Assembly (NCBI GenBank): GCA_947493705.1
Contig: CANLSH010000014.1
Span: forward strand, 1-64,000
Direction: 5' to 3'
DNA length: 64,000 nt
From: an uncultured Arachnia sp.
GTDB lineage: Bacteria > Actinomycetota > Actinomycetes > Propionibacteriales > Propionibacteriaceae
The position numbers and the translations under genes are program-made. Below are positions 54,307-62,854 of the stretch, in pieces (within the stretch, counting starts at the first letter, position 1; every line of letters begins with the position of its first letter). Under the pieces are notes generated by a model, which did not search any database, had not been told where the DNA came from, and saw only the letters and a list, made by a program, of their open reading frames with translations.

Positions 54307-55064
54307 TGCTCGTCCACTTGCGACTCGTCTGGCTGTGACCCGTCCGCTTGCTTCTCGTTCAGCTGCGGCACGTCCATCGTCAGAACGCTTCCGGGGACTG
54401 CTGGCTGCTGCCCTCGGCGCACCACGAGGTTGCTGTAGAACTCCCACAGGGCATTGTCAGCCTCCTCGTTGTCCGGTTCCAGCGCAGCTTTCCCCATGAC
54501 AACGCCACGCAGGATCCATCCGGGGCCACCGACCAGCCATGTGCGGGACAGATGTGTGGCTGCTTTGCCCTCGGGAGTGGTGACGGGCAGACGGCGACGC
54601 AACTCGGCGCCAAATGGGCCCTCGACCATCTGCACCTTCCCCTTGGCCTCGGCGGTCGCCCGGATGATTTCGCCGCGGATCTCAGAGACCATGGACGCAC
54701 GCGTGGGGCCTGCGAAGACGGCCACCTCCATGGCAGAGACGCCATCGGAGATCAGCAGTGCCTGCACCTTCTCCTTGGCCTTGTCCACTTGTAGCTGCAG
54801 ATTCATTTTATCGAACGGGGTGATGATGAGGGTCCCGAGATCGAGGCGCTTGACGTCGTCGGCATCCAGATCCACCTCTTCGATGTCGTAGGGACCTTCT
54901 TCGCGAGCAAACGCCGCATCCCAGGCGTCCCACTGCAGCGTCTCGTCTGTATCGTCGGCAACCGGAGCTGAAAGCTCATCCCTTTCGGAGGGGTTCTCAG
55001 CGTTCTGCTCCGCTGTGGTGTCCTCGGCGTTGAGGTCGCCGCCCTTCGAGCGTCCCAGATCCAC
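54303..55064 (-). CDS. DUF3710 family protein
   Basis: 253 residues from a GTG. After an acidic disordered tail (~60) comes the DUF3710 domain: WDAAFAREEGPYDIEEVD, RLDLGTLIITPFDKMNLQLQ, EVAVFAGPTRASMVSEIRGE and HLSRTWLVGGPGWILRGVVM. Actinobacterial family of unknown function, always beside dut. It follows dut by 13 bp and is coupled to the OB-fold gene. Confidence 0.9.
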   Translation of the reverse strand: MDLGRSKGGDLNAEDTTAEQNAENPSERDELSAPVADDTDETLQWDAWDAAFAREEGPYDIEEVDLDADDVKRLDLGTLIITPFDKMNLQLQVDKAKEKVQALLISDGVSAMEVAVFAGPTRASMVSEIRGEIIRATAEAKGKVQMVEGPFGAELRRRLPVTTPEGKAATHLSRTWLVGGPGWILRGVVMGKAALEPDNEEADNALWEFYSNLVVRRGQQPAVPGSVLTMDVPQLNEKQADGSQPDESQVDEQ

Positions 55065-55077
55065 GGTGCAGCCTTTC

Positions 55078-55545
55078 TCAGTTGATTGTGGGCGCGGAGT
55101 TCCCCACGCCCGTAGAACCATAACCACCGTAACCGCGTTCCGTCTCATCCAGCGTTTCCACGGCTCGGAAGTGTGCAGCAATGTATGGCAGCACGACGAG
55201 TTGGGCCACCCGATCGCCCGCTGCCAAAGTGATTCGCGCGGTGCTGTCGTGATTGATCAGACACACGCGGATCTCGCCCCTGTAGCCGGAGTCAATGACA
55301 CCCGGAGCATTGACGATGCCCAGTCCGAGCCGCGCGGCCAGCCCGGAGCGCGGCGTGACAAGACCAACGGTGCCTGGAGGCAGAGCCACGGAGACGCCCG
55401 TACCCACGAGCATTCGCTCCCCCGGTGCAAGACTGACATCAGTGACGCAGCGCAGGTCGGCTCCGGCATCTCCGGGACGGGCGTAGCGAGGAAGGTGTCC
55501 TTCCACCGCAACAACCGCGTCAACGCTCATGTCATCAACGCTCAT
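55078..55545 (-). CDS. dut: dUTP diphosphatase
   Basis: 155 residues, trimeric dUTPase with all five motifs: ARPGDAGADLRC (1), TPRSGLAARLGLGIVNAPG (2-3), VIDSGYRGEIRVCLIN (3), GDRVAQLVV (4) and RGYGGYGSTG (5, the flexible tail). It removes dUTP and supplies dUMP. ATGA overlap with the DUF3093 gene upstream. Confidence 0.96.
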   Translation of the reverse strand: MSVDDMSVDAVVAVEGHLPRYARPGDAGADLRCVTDVSLAPGERMLVGTGVSVALPPGTVGLVTPRSGLAARLGLGIVNAPGVIDSGYRGEIRVCLINHDSTARITLAAGDRVAQLVVLPYIAAHFRAVETLDETERGYGGYGSTGVGNSAPTIN

Positions 55546-55994
55546 GGTGTGGCCCCGGTGATGCCATGGATGGCTTCGGCCAGCCTGTCCGCCCTGCGAC
55601 TGCTCACGAGCCAGTGCGCATGCGGATCCGCCGCATCCGCAATCCGGACTCGCACGAGCTCACCGATGTAGGGACGGGTGAGCAGCAAATCGCTCGTGTC
55701 GGCGCCAGCGGAGAGCGCATGGGTGCTGGTGGCCCGATCCAGCTTTTCGGCGTCTCCGATCCACTTTCCTGCAATGGCATTGCGTCCCACCCTCAACACG
55801 CCATCGGAAACGACGATGGCGGTGTGGCCGTAGGAGAAGATCACCAGAGCCACCGCGAGTGCGAACAGTCCCAACACGATGAATCCAGCGACCGGCGGAA
55901 CGTAGGCGAGGACCGCGACAGCGGCCGTCGCCACGAGTAGCAGGGCAATCAACCACCACCACAACGGCACCCACAACCGCTCCATATAGGTCAT
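55542..55994 (-). CDS. DUF3093 membrane protein
   Basis: 150 residues: two N-terminal membrane helices (~8-28 and 32-52) then a soluble domain with IVVSDGVLRVGRNAIAGKWI and HWLVSSRRADRLAEAI. Matches the actinobacterial DUF3093 family (Rv2698) next to dut. Function unknown. First gene of the DUF3093-dut-DUF3710-OB operon. Confidence 0.87.
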   Translation of the reverse strand: MTYMERLWVPLWWWLIALLLVATAAVAVLAYVPPVAGFIVLGLFALAVALVIFSYGHTAIVVSDGVLRVGRNAIAGKWIGDAEKLDRATSTHALSAGADTSDLLLTRPYIGELVRVRIADAADPHAHWLVSSRRADRLAEAIHGITGATP

Positions 55995-56064
55995 GATCCC
56001 AATCTAGCCCTGCTCATTGGGCATAATGAAAAGCATCTACTGAAGGATTGGGAGGGCCAGGCCA

Positions 56065-56364
56065 ATGGGCATGACTGAGAAGGTGCTGTGGAAGGTGTAC
56101 GCGGGGGTTCTGGGGGCAGCGTCGACGTTGATCGCCCAGAAGCTCGTCACGAAAGTCTGGGAAATGAGCACCGGGGACGAGCCGCCAGATCCCAATGACC
56201 CCGACACCCCCTTGACGAAGGCTCTCATCTGGGCAACGGCGAGTGGTTTGGGTGTGGGGATCTCTCAGCTCGCCATGAATCGATTCATGCAGAAACGATG
56301 GCTGAACAACGTGGGCCACAAGGCGCCGTCGAAGCAGAAGAACAAGATCGTCATCTCCAAGTGA
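56065..56364 (+). CDS. DUF4235 membrane protein
   Basis: About 99 residues with two hydrophobic helices: VYAGVLGAASTLIAQKLVTK, and ALIWATASGLGVGISQLAMN, then RWLNNVGHKAPSKQK. Matches DUF4235, small membrane proteins of unknown function in actinobacteria. GGGAGGGCC precedes ATG 56065; ATG 56071 is also possible. Confidence 0.85.
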   Translation: MGMTEKVLWKVYAGVLGAASTLIAQKLVTKVWEMSTGDEPPDPNDPDTPLTKALIWATASGLGVGISQLAMNRFMQKRWLNNVGHKAPSKQKNKIVISK

Positions 56365-56370
56365 CGCCAG

Positions 56371-56408
56371 GAGGGGCAGGAGTGGGATCCAACCCGCTCC
56401 TGCCCCTC
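56371..56408. terminator. Hairpin between DUF4235 and DUF4193
   Basis: GAGGGGCAGGAGTGGG pairs with CCCGCTCCTGCCCCTC (16 bp, one wobble) around a six-base loop. It lies between two convergent genes and can end both transcripts. Confidence 0.8.
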
Positions 56409-56426
56409 TCCGCGTGCCCCAGAGCG

Positions 56427-56723
56427 TCACACACAGTCGACGCAGTACTTCAGGTTGTTCTTGGTTTCCGCCAGCTGGCTGCTGGCCTTGACCAGGAAGC
56501 AGGAGGCACACGTGAACTCATCGGCCTGCTTGGGCAGGACCCGAACCGTCAGTTCTTCGTGTGAGAGGTCTGCTCCGGGTAGTTCGAACGACTCAGCCGC
56601 CTCGACCTCGTCCTCATCCACCTTCCCGGAGTTCTTGTCATTGCGCCGCGTCTTGAGTTCTTCGAGCGAATCCTCGCTCATTTCCTCTTCGTTCTTACGC
56701 GGGGCGTCGTAGTCAGTGGCCAT
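56427..56723 (-). CDS. DUF4193 zinc-type protein
   Basis: 98 residues. The start TDYDAPRKNEEEMSEDSLEE is family-typical; the C-terminus has two Cys pairs (FTCASCFLVK and LKYCVDC). Equivalent to Rv2699c. The Cys pairs suggest a zinc ribbon; proposals include a transcription or RNA-polymerase role, but nothing is established. A promoter lies 59-86 bp upstream. Confidence 0.88.
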   Translation of the reverse strand: MATDYDAPRKNEEEMSEDSLEELKTRRNDKNSGKVDEDEVEAAESFELPGADLSHEELTVRVLPKQADEFTCASCFLVKASSQLAETKNNLKYCVDCV

Positions 56724-56781
56724 CCGCCGGTCCTTTCCTTGGTCCTGAACCATGTCGGACCCAGCCGACTTGATCGGGGTA

Positions 56782-56809
56782 TGTGTACCACATTCCATCG
56801 CTCAGGCAA
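56782..56809 (-). promoter_or_regulatory. Promoter of DUF4193
   Basis: On the minus strand TTGCCT (56809..56804) and TACACA (56787..56782) are 16 bases apart, consistent with a housekeeping promoter. Confidence 0.5.
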
Positions 56810-56923
56810 GTAATCCGCGCACGACGTCCATCGCGGACACTGGCAGTGAGCATGACGCTGGCCTGATGGACGGTCCCCGCGCTGGTAGGTTGGGCGCGAG
56901 CAAACCCTCTTTGGAGTCGTCAG

Positions 56924-58132
56924 ATGAACAGTGCACTCAGCCCGCGTGAGATACAGGCGCGCCTTCGCGCTGGCGCTTCCGTTCCGGAAGTTGCCGCCGC
57001 TGCGGGCGTGGAGGTGGCCCGCATCGAAGGTTTCGCCCTCCCCGTCATGGCGGAGCGAGCACATGTGACAAGGACAGCTCTGGCTTCCACCGTGCGGCGG
57101 CGAGGCGATGGCTCCGGACATCGTCGTCTTGGTGAGATCGCTCACGAGCGTTTGCAGGCCCGAGGCTTGGATGCAGACACGGTGGAATGGGATGCCTGGC
57201 GCCAGAATGACCTGAAATGGCGCGTCGTGGGGCTCCTGGATGATCAGGCTGCCCCTCGTGCAGCCGAGTTCGTCTTCGACCCGAAGGGACGGTTCAGCGT
57301 CGCTGACAATGCCGACGCCCGTTGGATGATCGGGGAGACACCGCCTGGCACACAGACTGATGCCGACAACGAGAACACCATCGACTTCAATGATGAACTG
57401 GCGCTCGTCCGTGTCATATCTGGTGCATCACCCAGCGGGGCCACAGGCCGGCCGGGCGATGATGTCCCAACGCAGCGCTCCGCCTACCAAGGGGCTGGCC
57501 ACACCTCAGAGTTGGATGAGCTCTACGACATGCTGAGTGGCGTCAGTGAGGACTCTGTCAGGATCTACCTCGGCCTCGACGACGAGGAGCGACCAGAACC
57601 GGACAGAGACGCACCCGATGAGAACATCGAGCCGACGGACGAAGACTCGAACACATCGATGACAAGCCCGCCCTCTTCCATCGATATGGACGATCCTGCG
57701 GAGACGGTGGCCGAAGAGCTTTCCGAGCATCCTGACCTGCTCCAGGAGCCCGACGGAGACACCCCACAAGATGGTTCGACGGACGTCTCTGGCGCGTCCA
57801 CTTCGTCAGACTCGCCCGCCAATGATGCAGCCGAGGACGAGACCGGGAACAGCACGATTCCGGCTCCCTCGACAGTGGACCAGCAGGTTGCAGCCTCCGC
57901 GCCCGAGGAATCCGGCGACGCGTCGACCTCCCCCAGCGGATCGGATGGGACGGACGTCTCCAGCACCGACACGGTGGAGGAGGTTTCCTCCGGTCCAACC
58001 CCTGTCACCCCTCAGCAGGATCCACTTGTACCGGAGGACGCCCCGCCGGCTTTCAAGCGCAGACCTGCCAAAAAACGTGCCAGCATCCCGAGCTGGGATG
58101 AGATCATGTTCGGCGGTCCGCCCCGAGGCTGA
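56924..58132 (+). CDS. sepH: SepH-like division protein (DUF3071), N-terminally short
   Basis: 402 residues. SepH binds and stimulates FtsZ assembly. The helix-turn-helix part is at the very start: LSPREIQARLRAGASVPEVA, then FALPVMAERAHVTRTAL and VEWDAWRQNDLKWRVVG. The usual ~55-residue N-terminal beta-rich part before this point is absent, and no matching frame exists upstream. The C-terminal ~250 residues are acidic and disordered (Asp/Glu/Ser/Thr/Pro) and end in a conserved-looking basic tail KRRPAKKRASIPSWDEIMFG. GGAG eight bases before the ATG supports the short start. Confidence 0.85.
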   Translation: MNSALSPREIQARLRAGASVPEVAAAAGVEVARIEGFALPVMAERAHVTRTALASTVRRRGDGSGHRRLGEIAHERLQARGLDADTVEWDAWRQNDLKWRVVGLLDDQAAPRAAEFVFDPKGRFSVADNADARWMIGETPPGTQTDADNENTIDFNDELALVRVISGASPSGATGRPGDDVPTQRSAYQGAGHTSELDELYDMLSGVSEDSVRIYLGLDDEERPEPDRDAPDENIEPTDEDSNTSMTSPPSSIDMDDPAETVAEELSEHPDLLQEPDGDTPQDGSTDVSGASTSSDSPANDAAEDETGNSTIPAPSTVDQQVAASAPEESGDASTSPSGSDGTDVSSTDTVEEVSSGPTPVTPQQDPLVPEDAPPAFKRRPAKKRASIPSWDEIMFGGPPRG

Positions 58133-58169
58133 GGTTGGCTGGTCGACATCCCTCGGTCGTACTCGCCCG

Positions 58170-58820
58170 TCAGGCGCTGTCAGTATCGAACGGGAGCGGT
58201 TCGGGCGAAAGCGTTGCGCGGGCACGCGTGGCCGTCATACGACGACGGTGGTGGGCCCTGCACAGCACTTCGTAGCGCACCTCAATACCGCTCTCGGTGT
58301 CCCCCACCACCACTTGGGAACCCTCGGTCACCATGAGGCCGTCGACGGTGCGGGCATTGTGAGTACCTTTCGCGGAACACCAGCACAAAGGCCCGAGCGG
58401 CAAAGTCTCGGTGCGGTCTGCGAGTTCGACGAGGCGCTGCGAACCCGGGAACAGTCGCGTTCGAAAATCCGCCAGAATACCGAAGGTGTAGACATCCAGC
58501 TGCAGTTCGTCCACGATGCGTGCCAGCTGCTCAATGTGCTCGCCGGTGTAGAACTGAGCCTCGTCGCACACCAGGTAGTCCACACGCTTGCCACCGGTCA
58601 GCTCGGCGATGGTGTAGCGCCAGAAGTCGAAATCCTCATTCACCTCGAGTGCCGAAGCTGACAGACCCAGGCGCGACGTGACGCTGGAAGTACCGGAGCG
58701 ATCCTGAGAAGTGAAAAGGCGGCCCTGGCGCCCGTGAGTCGACTGTGTGTGGTGAAACTGGAGCGCGAGCGTCGACTTGCCGCAGTCCATGGGTCCGGTG
58801 TGAAAAACGAGCTCAGCCAC
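58170..58820 (-). CDS. tdk: Thymidine kinase
   Basis: 216 residues, type II thymidine kinase. The P-loop is HTGPMDCGKST, the catalytic region YLVCDEAQFYTGEHIEQLAR, FGILADFRTRLFPGS is the flexible part and two zinc Cys appear in LCWCSAKG plus a later Cys. It phosphorylates thymidine in salvage. A GTG start with GGAGGGGGG upstream overlaps the glycosyltransferase stop by eight bases. Confidence 0.95.
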   Translation of the reverse strand: MAELVFHTGPMDCGKSTLALQFHHTQSTHGRQGRLFTSQDRSGTSSVTSRLGLSASALEVNEDFDFWRYTIAELTGGKRVDYLVCDEAQFYTGEHIEQLARIVDELQLDVYTFGILADFRTRLFPGSQRLVELADRTETLPLGPLCWCSAKGTHNARTVDGLMVTEGSQVVVGDTESGIEVRYEVLCRAHHRRRMTATRARATLSPEPLPFDTDSA

Positions 58821-60060
58821 TTCGGCCCCCCTCCTTGCCATAGTTTTGTATGACGGATTCATAGACCGCGACGAAACGCTCGGCCATGCGGTCTGCGCTG
58901 AGCGACGGTAGCAGAGCGGGCGTGGCCGCTGCCAGCCGCCGGCGAAGGCCTGGATTGCACATGTGACTGATGCCTTGGGCCAGGGACGCGATGTCTGGGC
59001 CAGTGAGGTGGGATGTCTCCGGTGAGAGCCCAACGGTGAGCCGGTCATCGCAGTACAACACCGGGAGGCCCGCTGCCACCGCCTCCATGATCACCAGGCC
59101 CTGTGAATCGAAGCGATAGCTGCTGAGCGCCAGAACATCGGCGTTGCGCAACTCAGCGGCGATGGCATCCAGTGACCCCAGGTGCCCGCGGAAGTCGATA
59201 CGGGGATCGCCGTCGGCCAGGACTCGCAGTGCCTTGCGCTGGTCTCCGTCACCGATGATGACGAGCTCAGTATTCGGCTCCTCAGCAATGCGAAACGCTT
59301 TGATCAGGACGTCGAGGCGCTTCTCCTTGGCGAGCCGACCCACGAACAGGAATCTCACCTTGTCATCGCTGCGGGTCCGCTCCACCGCATCGATGGCAGC
59401 TTTCATGCGCTCGTTGTATCCAGTGGGCACGACGAAGCCATTGAGGTCCATCCCGGCAGCTTCATCAATCAGATCCACCATGAAAGGGGATGGCACCGTG
59501 TAGGCATCCACTTTGCCTGCGAGGTCAGCGAAGGAGGCCCAGTCCATGCGAGCCGCCAACCCGCCCGTCTCGCGCTCGCGCCGCGGCAGTCGCGATCGTG
59601 GGGGCTGACGCCCAGCCGCCGAGGTGAGCAAAGGGTTGATGAGCCACAGGTAGGACAGAGTTCCCCAGATGGCCCTCTTCACCGTTCGGTGGGTGCCCGC
59701 GATGTTGGCGTGGAATGTGTGGACGTGAGCGATCCCCTGCAGCGCGGCCACCCGTGCCGAGAGAATGAGAGCGCCGCGGTCCGTCTGGGAGTGGATCACA
59801 TCAAACTCGGCTTCACCGCTGATGAGCTGGGCGCGACGTTTCGAGAAGTGCAGGACGCTCAGGTGGGAGGAGGTGCCCTCGATGTAGATGGTGGGGCACT
59901 CGATGGTTCGACAGCCTCGCGGCTTCTGGAGATGCCGGTCCGGCGCGATGAGGGTGACGTCATGGCCCAGCTGAATCAACTTCTCCAGCTGTGTTTCGAC
60001 GGAGCGCCCGACGCCGCCCGAGGACGGGTAGAAGTCATCCAGGACAAGCGCGATTCTCAT
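58813..60060 (-). CDS. GT4 glycosyltransferase
   Basis: 415 residues, GT-B fold: ALVLDDFYPSSGGVGRSVET at the start, VRFLFVGRLAKEKRLDVLIK and SQGLVIMEAVAAGLPVLYCD in the donor half. An internal Arg/Pro-rich loop (PPRSRLPRRERE) is unusual and about 25 residues long. Acceptor unknown; the family makes glycolipids and glycans. The start overlaps the phosphodiesterase stop (ATGA). Confidence 0.88.
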   Translation of the reverse strand: MRIALVLDDFYPSSGGVGRSVETQLEKLIQLGHDVTLIAPDRHLQKPRGCRTIECPTIYIEGTSSHLSVLHFSKRRAQLISGEAEFDVIHSQTDRGALILSARVAALQGIAHVHTFHANIAGTHRTVKRAIWGTLSYLWLINPLLTSAAGRQPPRSRLPRRERETGGLAARMDWASFADLAGKVDAYTVPSPFMVDLIDEAAGMDLNGFVVPTGYNERMKAAIDAVERTRSDDKVRFLFVGRLAKEKRLDVLIKAFRIAEEPNTELVIIGDGDQRKALRVLADGDPRIDFRGHLGSLDAIAAELRNADVLALSSYRFDSQGLVIMEAVAAGLPVLYCDDRLTVGLSPETSHLTGPDIASLAQGISHMCNPGLRRRLAAATPALLPSLSADRMAERFVAVYESVIQNYGKEGGRSG

Positions 60061-61175
60061 CGCGGAGCAAAGCTGAAGAGCGGAACCACCATCTCCTGTT
60101 CCGTCAGCGAGCCGTGCATCCCCACCAGGGAGAACTCCCCGGGAAAGGCTGCCGTCATGACTCCCCAATCCTGCCTCATGGCCACCAGCACATCCCCGAT
60201 GCGGGGCACCACCCGGCGCTCCACGCTCGGCCCGAACCAGCCAGCATCCAACGCCTGGTTGCGTGTGACGACGTGCGCCCTCTCGCCCAGGAACTCACCC
60301 CACGAGGCAGCGACGCGGCCTGGATCATCACAGTACAGCTGACGGAAGCGAGCCTCGCCCCCAATGTGGCGACAGCCACTGAGCGCTGCCTCGTCCTCTG
60401 CAACGATCTTTCGCTCCTCCGCCACGTTGACCATTCCGTGGTCACCCGTGACGAGCAAACAGGTCTCAGGTGGCAGCTGCGCTGCGAGTTCCGCCACCGT
60501 GTCGTCGATCTGGACGAGGCGCTCGAGCCACTGCCACGAGCCGACACCATGGCCGTGTCCATCATGGTCCAGCATGCGCTCGTAGCAGTAGACCACCTGA
60601 TTCGTCCTCAACGATTCGTGCACCAGATCGATGAAGTGCTCACGGTTGCCCTCGCTCGTGATTCCCAGGTGCGCGGTGCCCTGGAAGGCGAGTTGCGTCA
60701 GAGCGCTGTCAGCAAAGCGCTCCAGCGACACGGCACCGCAGGCGATGCCAGTTTTCGACAACCGCTGGAAAACAGTGTCATGACAGCGAAACGATGCCAC
60801 GTCGGCTGGCCCGCCCTCCCATGTCAGCGCATTGAGCAGCTGATCCCGTTCAGGGTCCAGAAAACTGTAGCCCACCACACCATGGTGTCCCGGCGCTGTA
60901 CCGCAGCCCAGACTGGTCAGTGAGGTGGCGGTGGTGGATGGCACGGAACAGGTGAGTGCCGTCGCCGATGCCAGCTGCTCCGCGAGGGTGTCCGCATGGT
61001 CCGCGTGTGTCTCCAGTGGGTACCACCCGAGTCCATCCACGAGAAAAAGGACGTAACGACGGGCCCTGGGGATGTCCAGGATCGGCGTCTCTCCTGCCAG
61101 TCGTGCTGCGATGCTGGGGAGTAGACTGCCCAGCGACGCGCCGCCGTAACGGGGTGAGACGAAATCTGGATGCAT
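60057..61175 (-). CDS. Alkaline-phosphatase-superfamily phosphodiesterase
   Basis: 372 residues of the type I phosphodiesterase/nucleotide pyrophosphatase group. Metal and nucleophile positions are visible: LFLVDGLGWYPL, SVPSTTATSLTSLGCGTAPG with the Thr nucleophile region, DHDGHGHGVGS and LLVTGDHGMVNV with H near the C-terminus. Substrate unknown; relatives cleave phosphodiesters or pyrophosphates. It overlaps DUF5998 by one base and the glycosyltransferase by four. Confidence 0.88.
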   Translation of the reverse strand: MHPDFVSPRYGGASLGSLLPSIAARLAGETPILDIPRARRYVLFLVDGLGWYPLETHADHADTLAEQLASATALTCSVPSTTATSLTSLGCGTAPGHHGVVGYSFLDPERDQLLNALTWEGGPADVASFRCHDTVFQRLSKTGIACGAVSLERFADSALTQLAFQGTAHLGITSEGNREHFIDLVHESLRTNQVVYCYERMLDHDGHGHGVGSWQWLERLVQIDDTVAELAAQLPPETCLLVTGDHGMVNVAEERKIVAEDEAALSGCRHIGGEARFRQLYCDDPGRVAASWGEFLGERAHVVTRNQALDAGWFGPSVERRVVPRIGDVLVAMRQDWGVMTAAFPGEFSLVGMHGSLTEQEMVVPLFSFAPR

Positions 61176-61753
61176 CAACCCACCCGGGACTGCAGGAGGG
61201 CGCCGAAATCCAGTAGCCGACGCGTGTTGGAATCACCGTCACCGACGGGACTCATGCGCACGGTGAGATCGTTCGGAACCTGCATCCCTGTCCAGCCGTG
61301 GTCGGCGTCGCACGAGGGATCCTCACAGGAAGCGGGACCAATGTCGAGCCGTCGGGCAGCGCCCCAAACCAGTGTGAGCCACGTTTCCACCACCTCGGAC
61401 TCAGCACCGTATGACTGTGGCTTGCTCACTGAACGCGTCACCACCACCGAATCAATGGCGCGCAGCGCCACCACCTCGGATGTGGTGAGTGCACGGTCGC
61501 TCGCCCCGTCGTCACCGTCGTCGGTGTGGCAGACGAGGAGCTGTTTTTCTGTCAGCACGAGCACGGTGATGTGGCGCTGGACCTCGTGACCCGCGAAGGT
61601 GGCTTCGTGATGCACGAGGTGCCCCACAACACTCTGGTTTCCGAGCCCGGCGGCGATGGTGTCGGTCACCAGTTCGGGGTAGAAACCGCACTCCGAAATC
61701 TGGTCAATGAGGTCAGCAGGCAGAGGGGAGGTTCTGTGGCGCGGATGGTTCAC
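61175..61753 (-). CDS. DUF5998 family protein
   Basis: 192 residues: LPADLIDQISECGFYPELVT, HLVHHEATFAGHEVQRHITV, LVLTEKQLLVCHTDD and VETWLTLVWGAARRLDIGPA. Family of unknown function found in actinobacteria beside parC. GTG 61753 was preferred since the longer frame would collide with the divergent gene at 61791. Confidence 0.82.
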   Translation of the reverse strand: MNHPRHRTSPLPADLIDQISECGFYPELVTDTIAAGLGNQSVVGHLVHHEATFAGHEVQRHITVLVLTEKQLLVCHTDDGDDGASDRALTTSEVVALRAIDSVVVTRSVSKPQSYGAESEVVETWLTLVWGAARRLDIGPASCEDPSCDADHGWTGMQVPNDLTVRMSPVGDGDSNTRRLLDFGALLQSRVG

Positions 61754-61790
61754 GCGGCAAGTGTCCCATGATTGCCCTAAGTTGTGGGCC

Positions 61791-62816
61791 ATGAAGTCCC
61801 GCCCTTTCTTTGCCGCCCGCATCGAGGATCGCATCAACGCGATGACCACCAAACTCCTGTCGCGTCGAGGCTGGAAGCAGGCCGTTGTCGGCTACACCGG
61901 CTTTGGCACGCCTGAACAAGTCCGGGTGTTGGCCCGGGTGGTACTGAAACCGCCAAGTGAGCTCGGGATTGTGCGCGCTGCCACCGAGCTGATGCACCAG
62001 CGCGGGTGGCGCAACTTCATTTCCACGCCCGAGCCCGAGGCTGACGCCTGGATCATCATGGGCGGCGAGCCCATCCTCGTGTCCGCGGACCGCGGTGGCT
62101 ACATCGATGTCCGTGTGAAGAACCCGGGTCTGGCGCCCGGATGGCACACCATCGAAGTCGCGACCACCACTGGCGCCTCCACCTTCGTCGACGTCCAGAT
62201 CATCGACTCTGATGAGACCTTCGGCATCGTCAGCGACATCGACGACACCATCCTCTCCACCTGGTTGCCGCGACCGCTCCTGGCTGCATGGAATTCGTTC
62301 TTCCTCACGGAGCAGGCACGCCAAGCCGTGCCCGGCATGGCCCGGATGTATCAGCAGATGTTGGCCGATCATCCCGGTGCGCCGGTCATCTACATCTCCA
62401 CGGGTGCCTGGAACACCTATCCCATGGTGGAGCGCTTCCTTGCCCGCCACGGGGTTCCCAGAGGAGCGTTGCTGCTGACGGACTGGGGCCCCACCAACAC
62501 CGGCTGGTTCCGGAAGGGGCCGGACCACAAGCGCACGTGCCTGCGGGAGTTGGCCCGGGACCTCCCCAACGTCTCCTGGGTCCTGGTGGGCGACGACGGC
62601 CAACACGATCCAGATCTCTACGCTGAATTCGCCGCCCTCCAACCACAGCACGTGCGTGCCCGCGCCATCAGGCAACTGAGCCGGGGGGAGCACGTTCTGG
62701 CGGGCACCATCCAGTTCGACCAGACTGACCCGGATCGCTGGGTCCCGGAGGCCGCTCCGGAGGTGCGGGCTCCCGACGGAGACGGCCTGGCCGATAAGCT
62801 GCGCACGATCATCTGA
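61791..62816 (+). CDS. App1-like phosphatase (DUF2183)
   Basis: 341 residues. The HAD-type catalytic motif is SDIDDTIL near residue 147, with VIYISTGAWNTY and KRTCLRELARDLPNVSWVLVGDDGQHDPDL (motifs II-IV) after it. Yeast App1 is a phosphatidate phosphatase; bacterial roles are unproven. An N-terminal beta-rich domain (~40-140) precedes. A TAAGTT box ends seven bases before the ATG, suggesting leaderless translation. parC follows 38 bp later. Confidence 0.85.
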   Translation: MKSRPFFAARIEDRINAMTTKLLSRRGWKQAVVGYTGFGTPEQVRVLARVVLKPPSELGIVRAATELMHQRGWRNFISTPEPEADAWIIMGGEPILVSADRGGYIDVRVKNPGLAPGWHTIEVATTTGASTFVDVQIIDSDETFGIVSDIDDTILSTWLPRPLLAAWNSFFLTEQARQAVPGMARMYQQMLADHPGAPVIYISTGAWNTYPMVERFLARHGVPRGALLLTDWGPTNTGWFRKGPDHKRTCLRELARDLPNVSWVLVGDDGQHDPDLYAEFAALQPQHVRARAIRQLSRGEHVLAGTIQFDQTDPDRWVPEAAPEVRAPDGDGLADKLRTII

Positions 62817-62854
62817 GACATCACGCAAGAAAAACTCCAGGAGCACGGACACCG

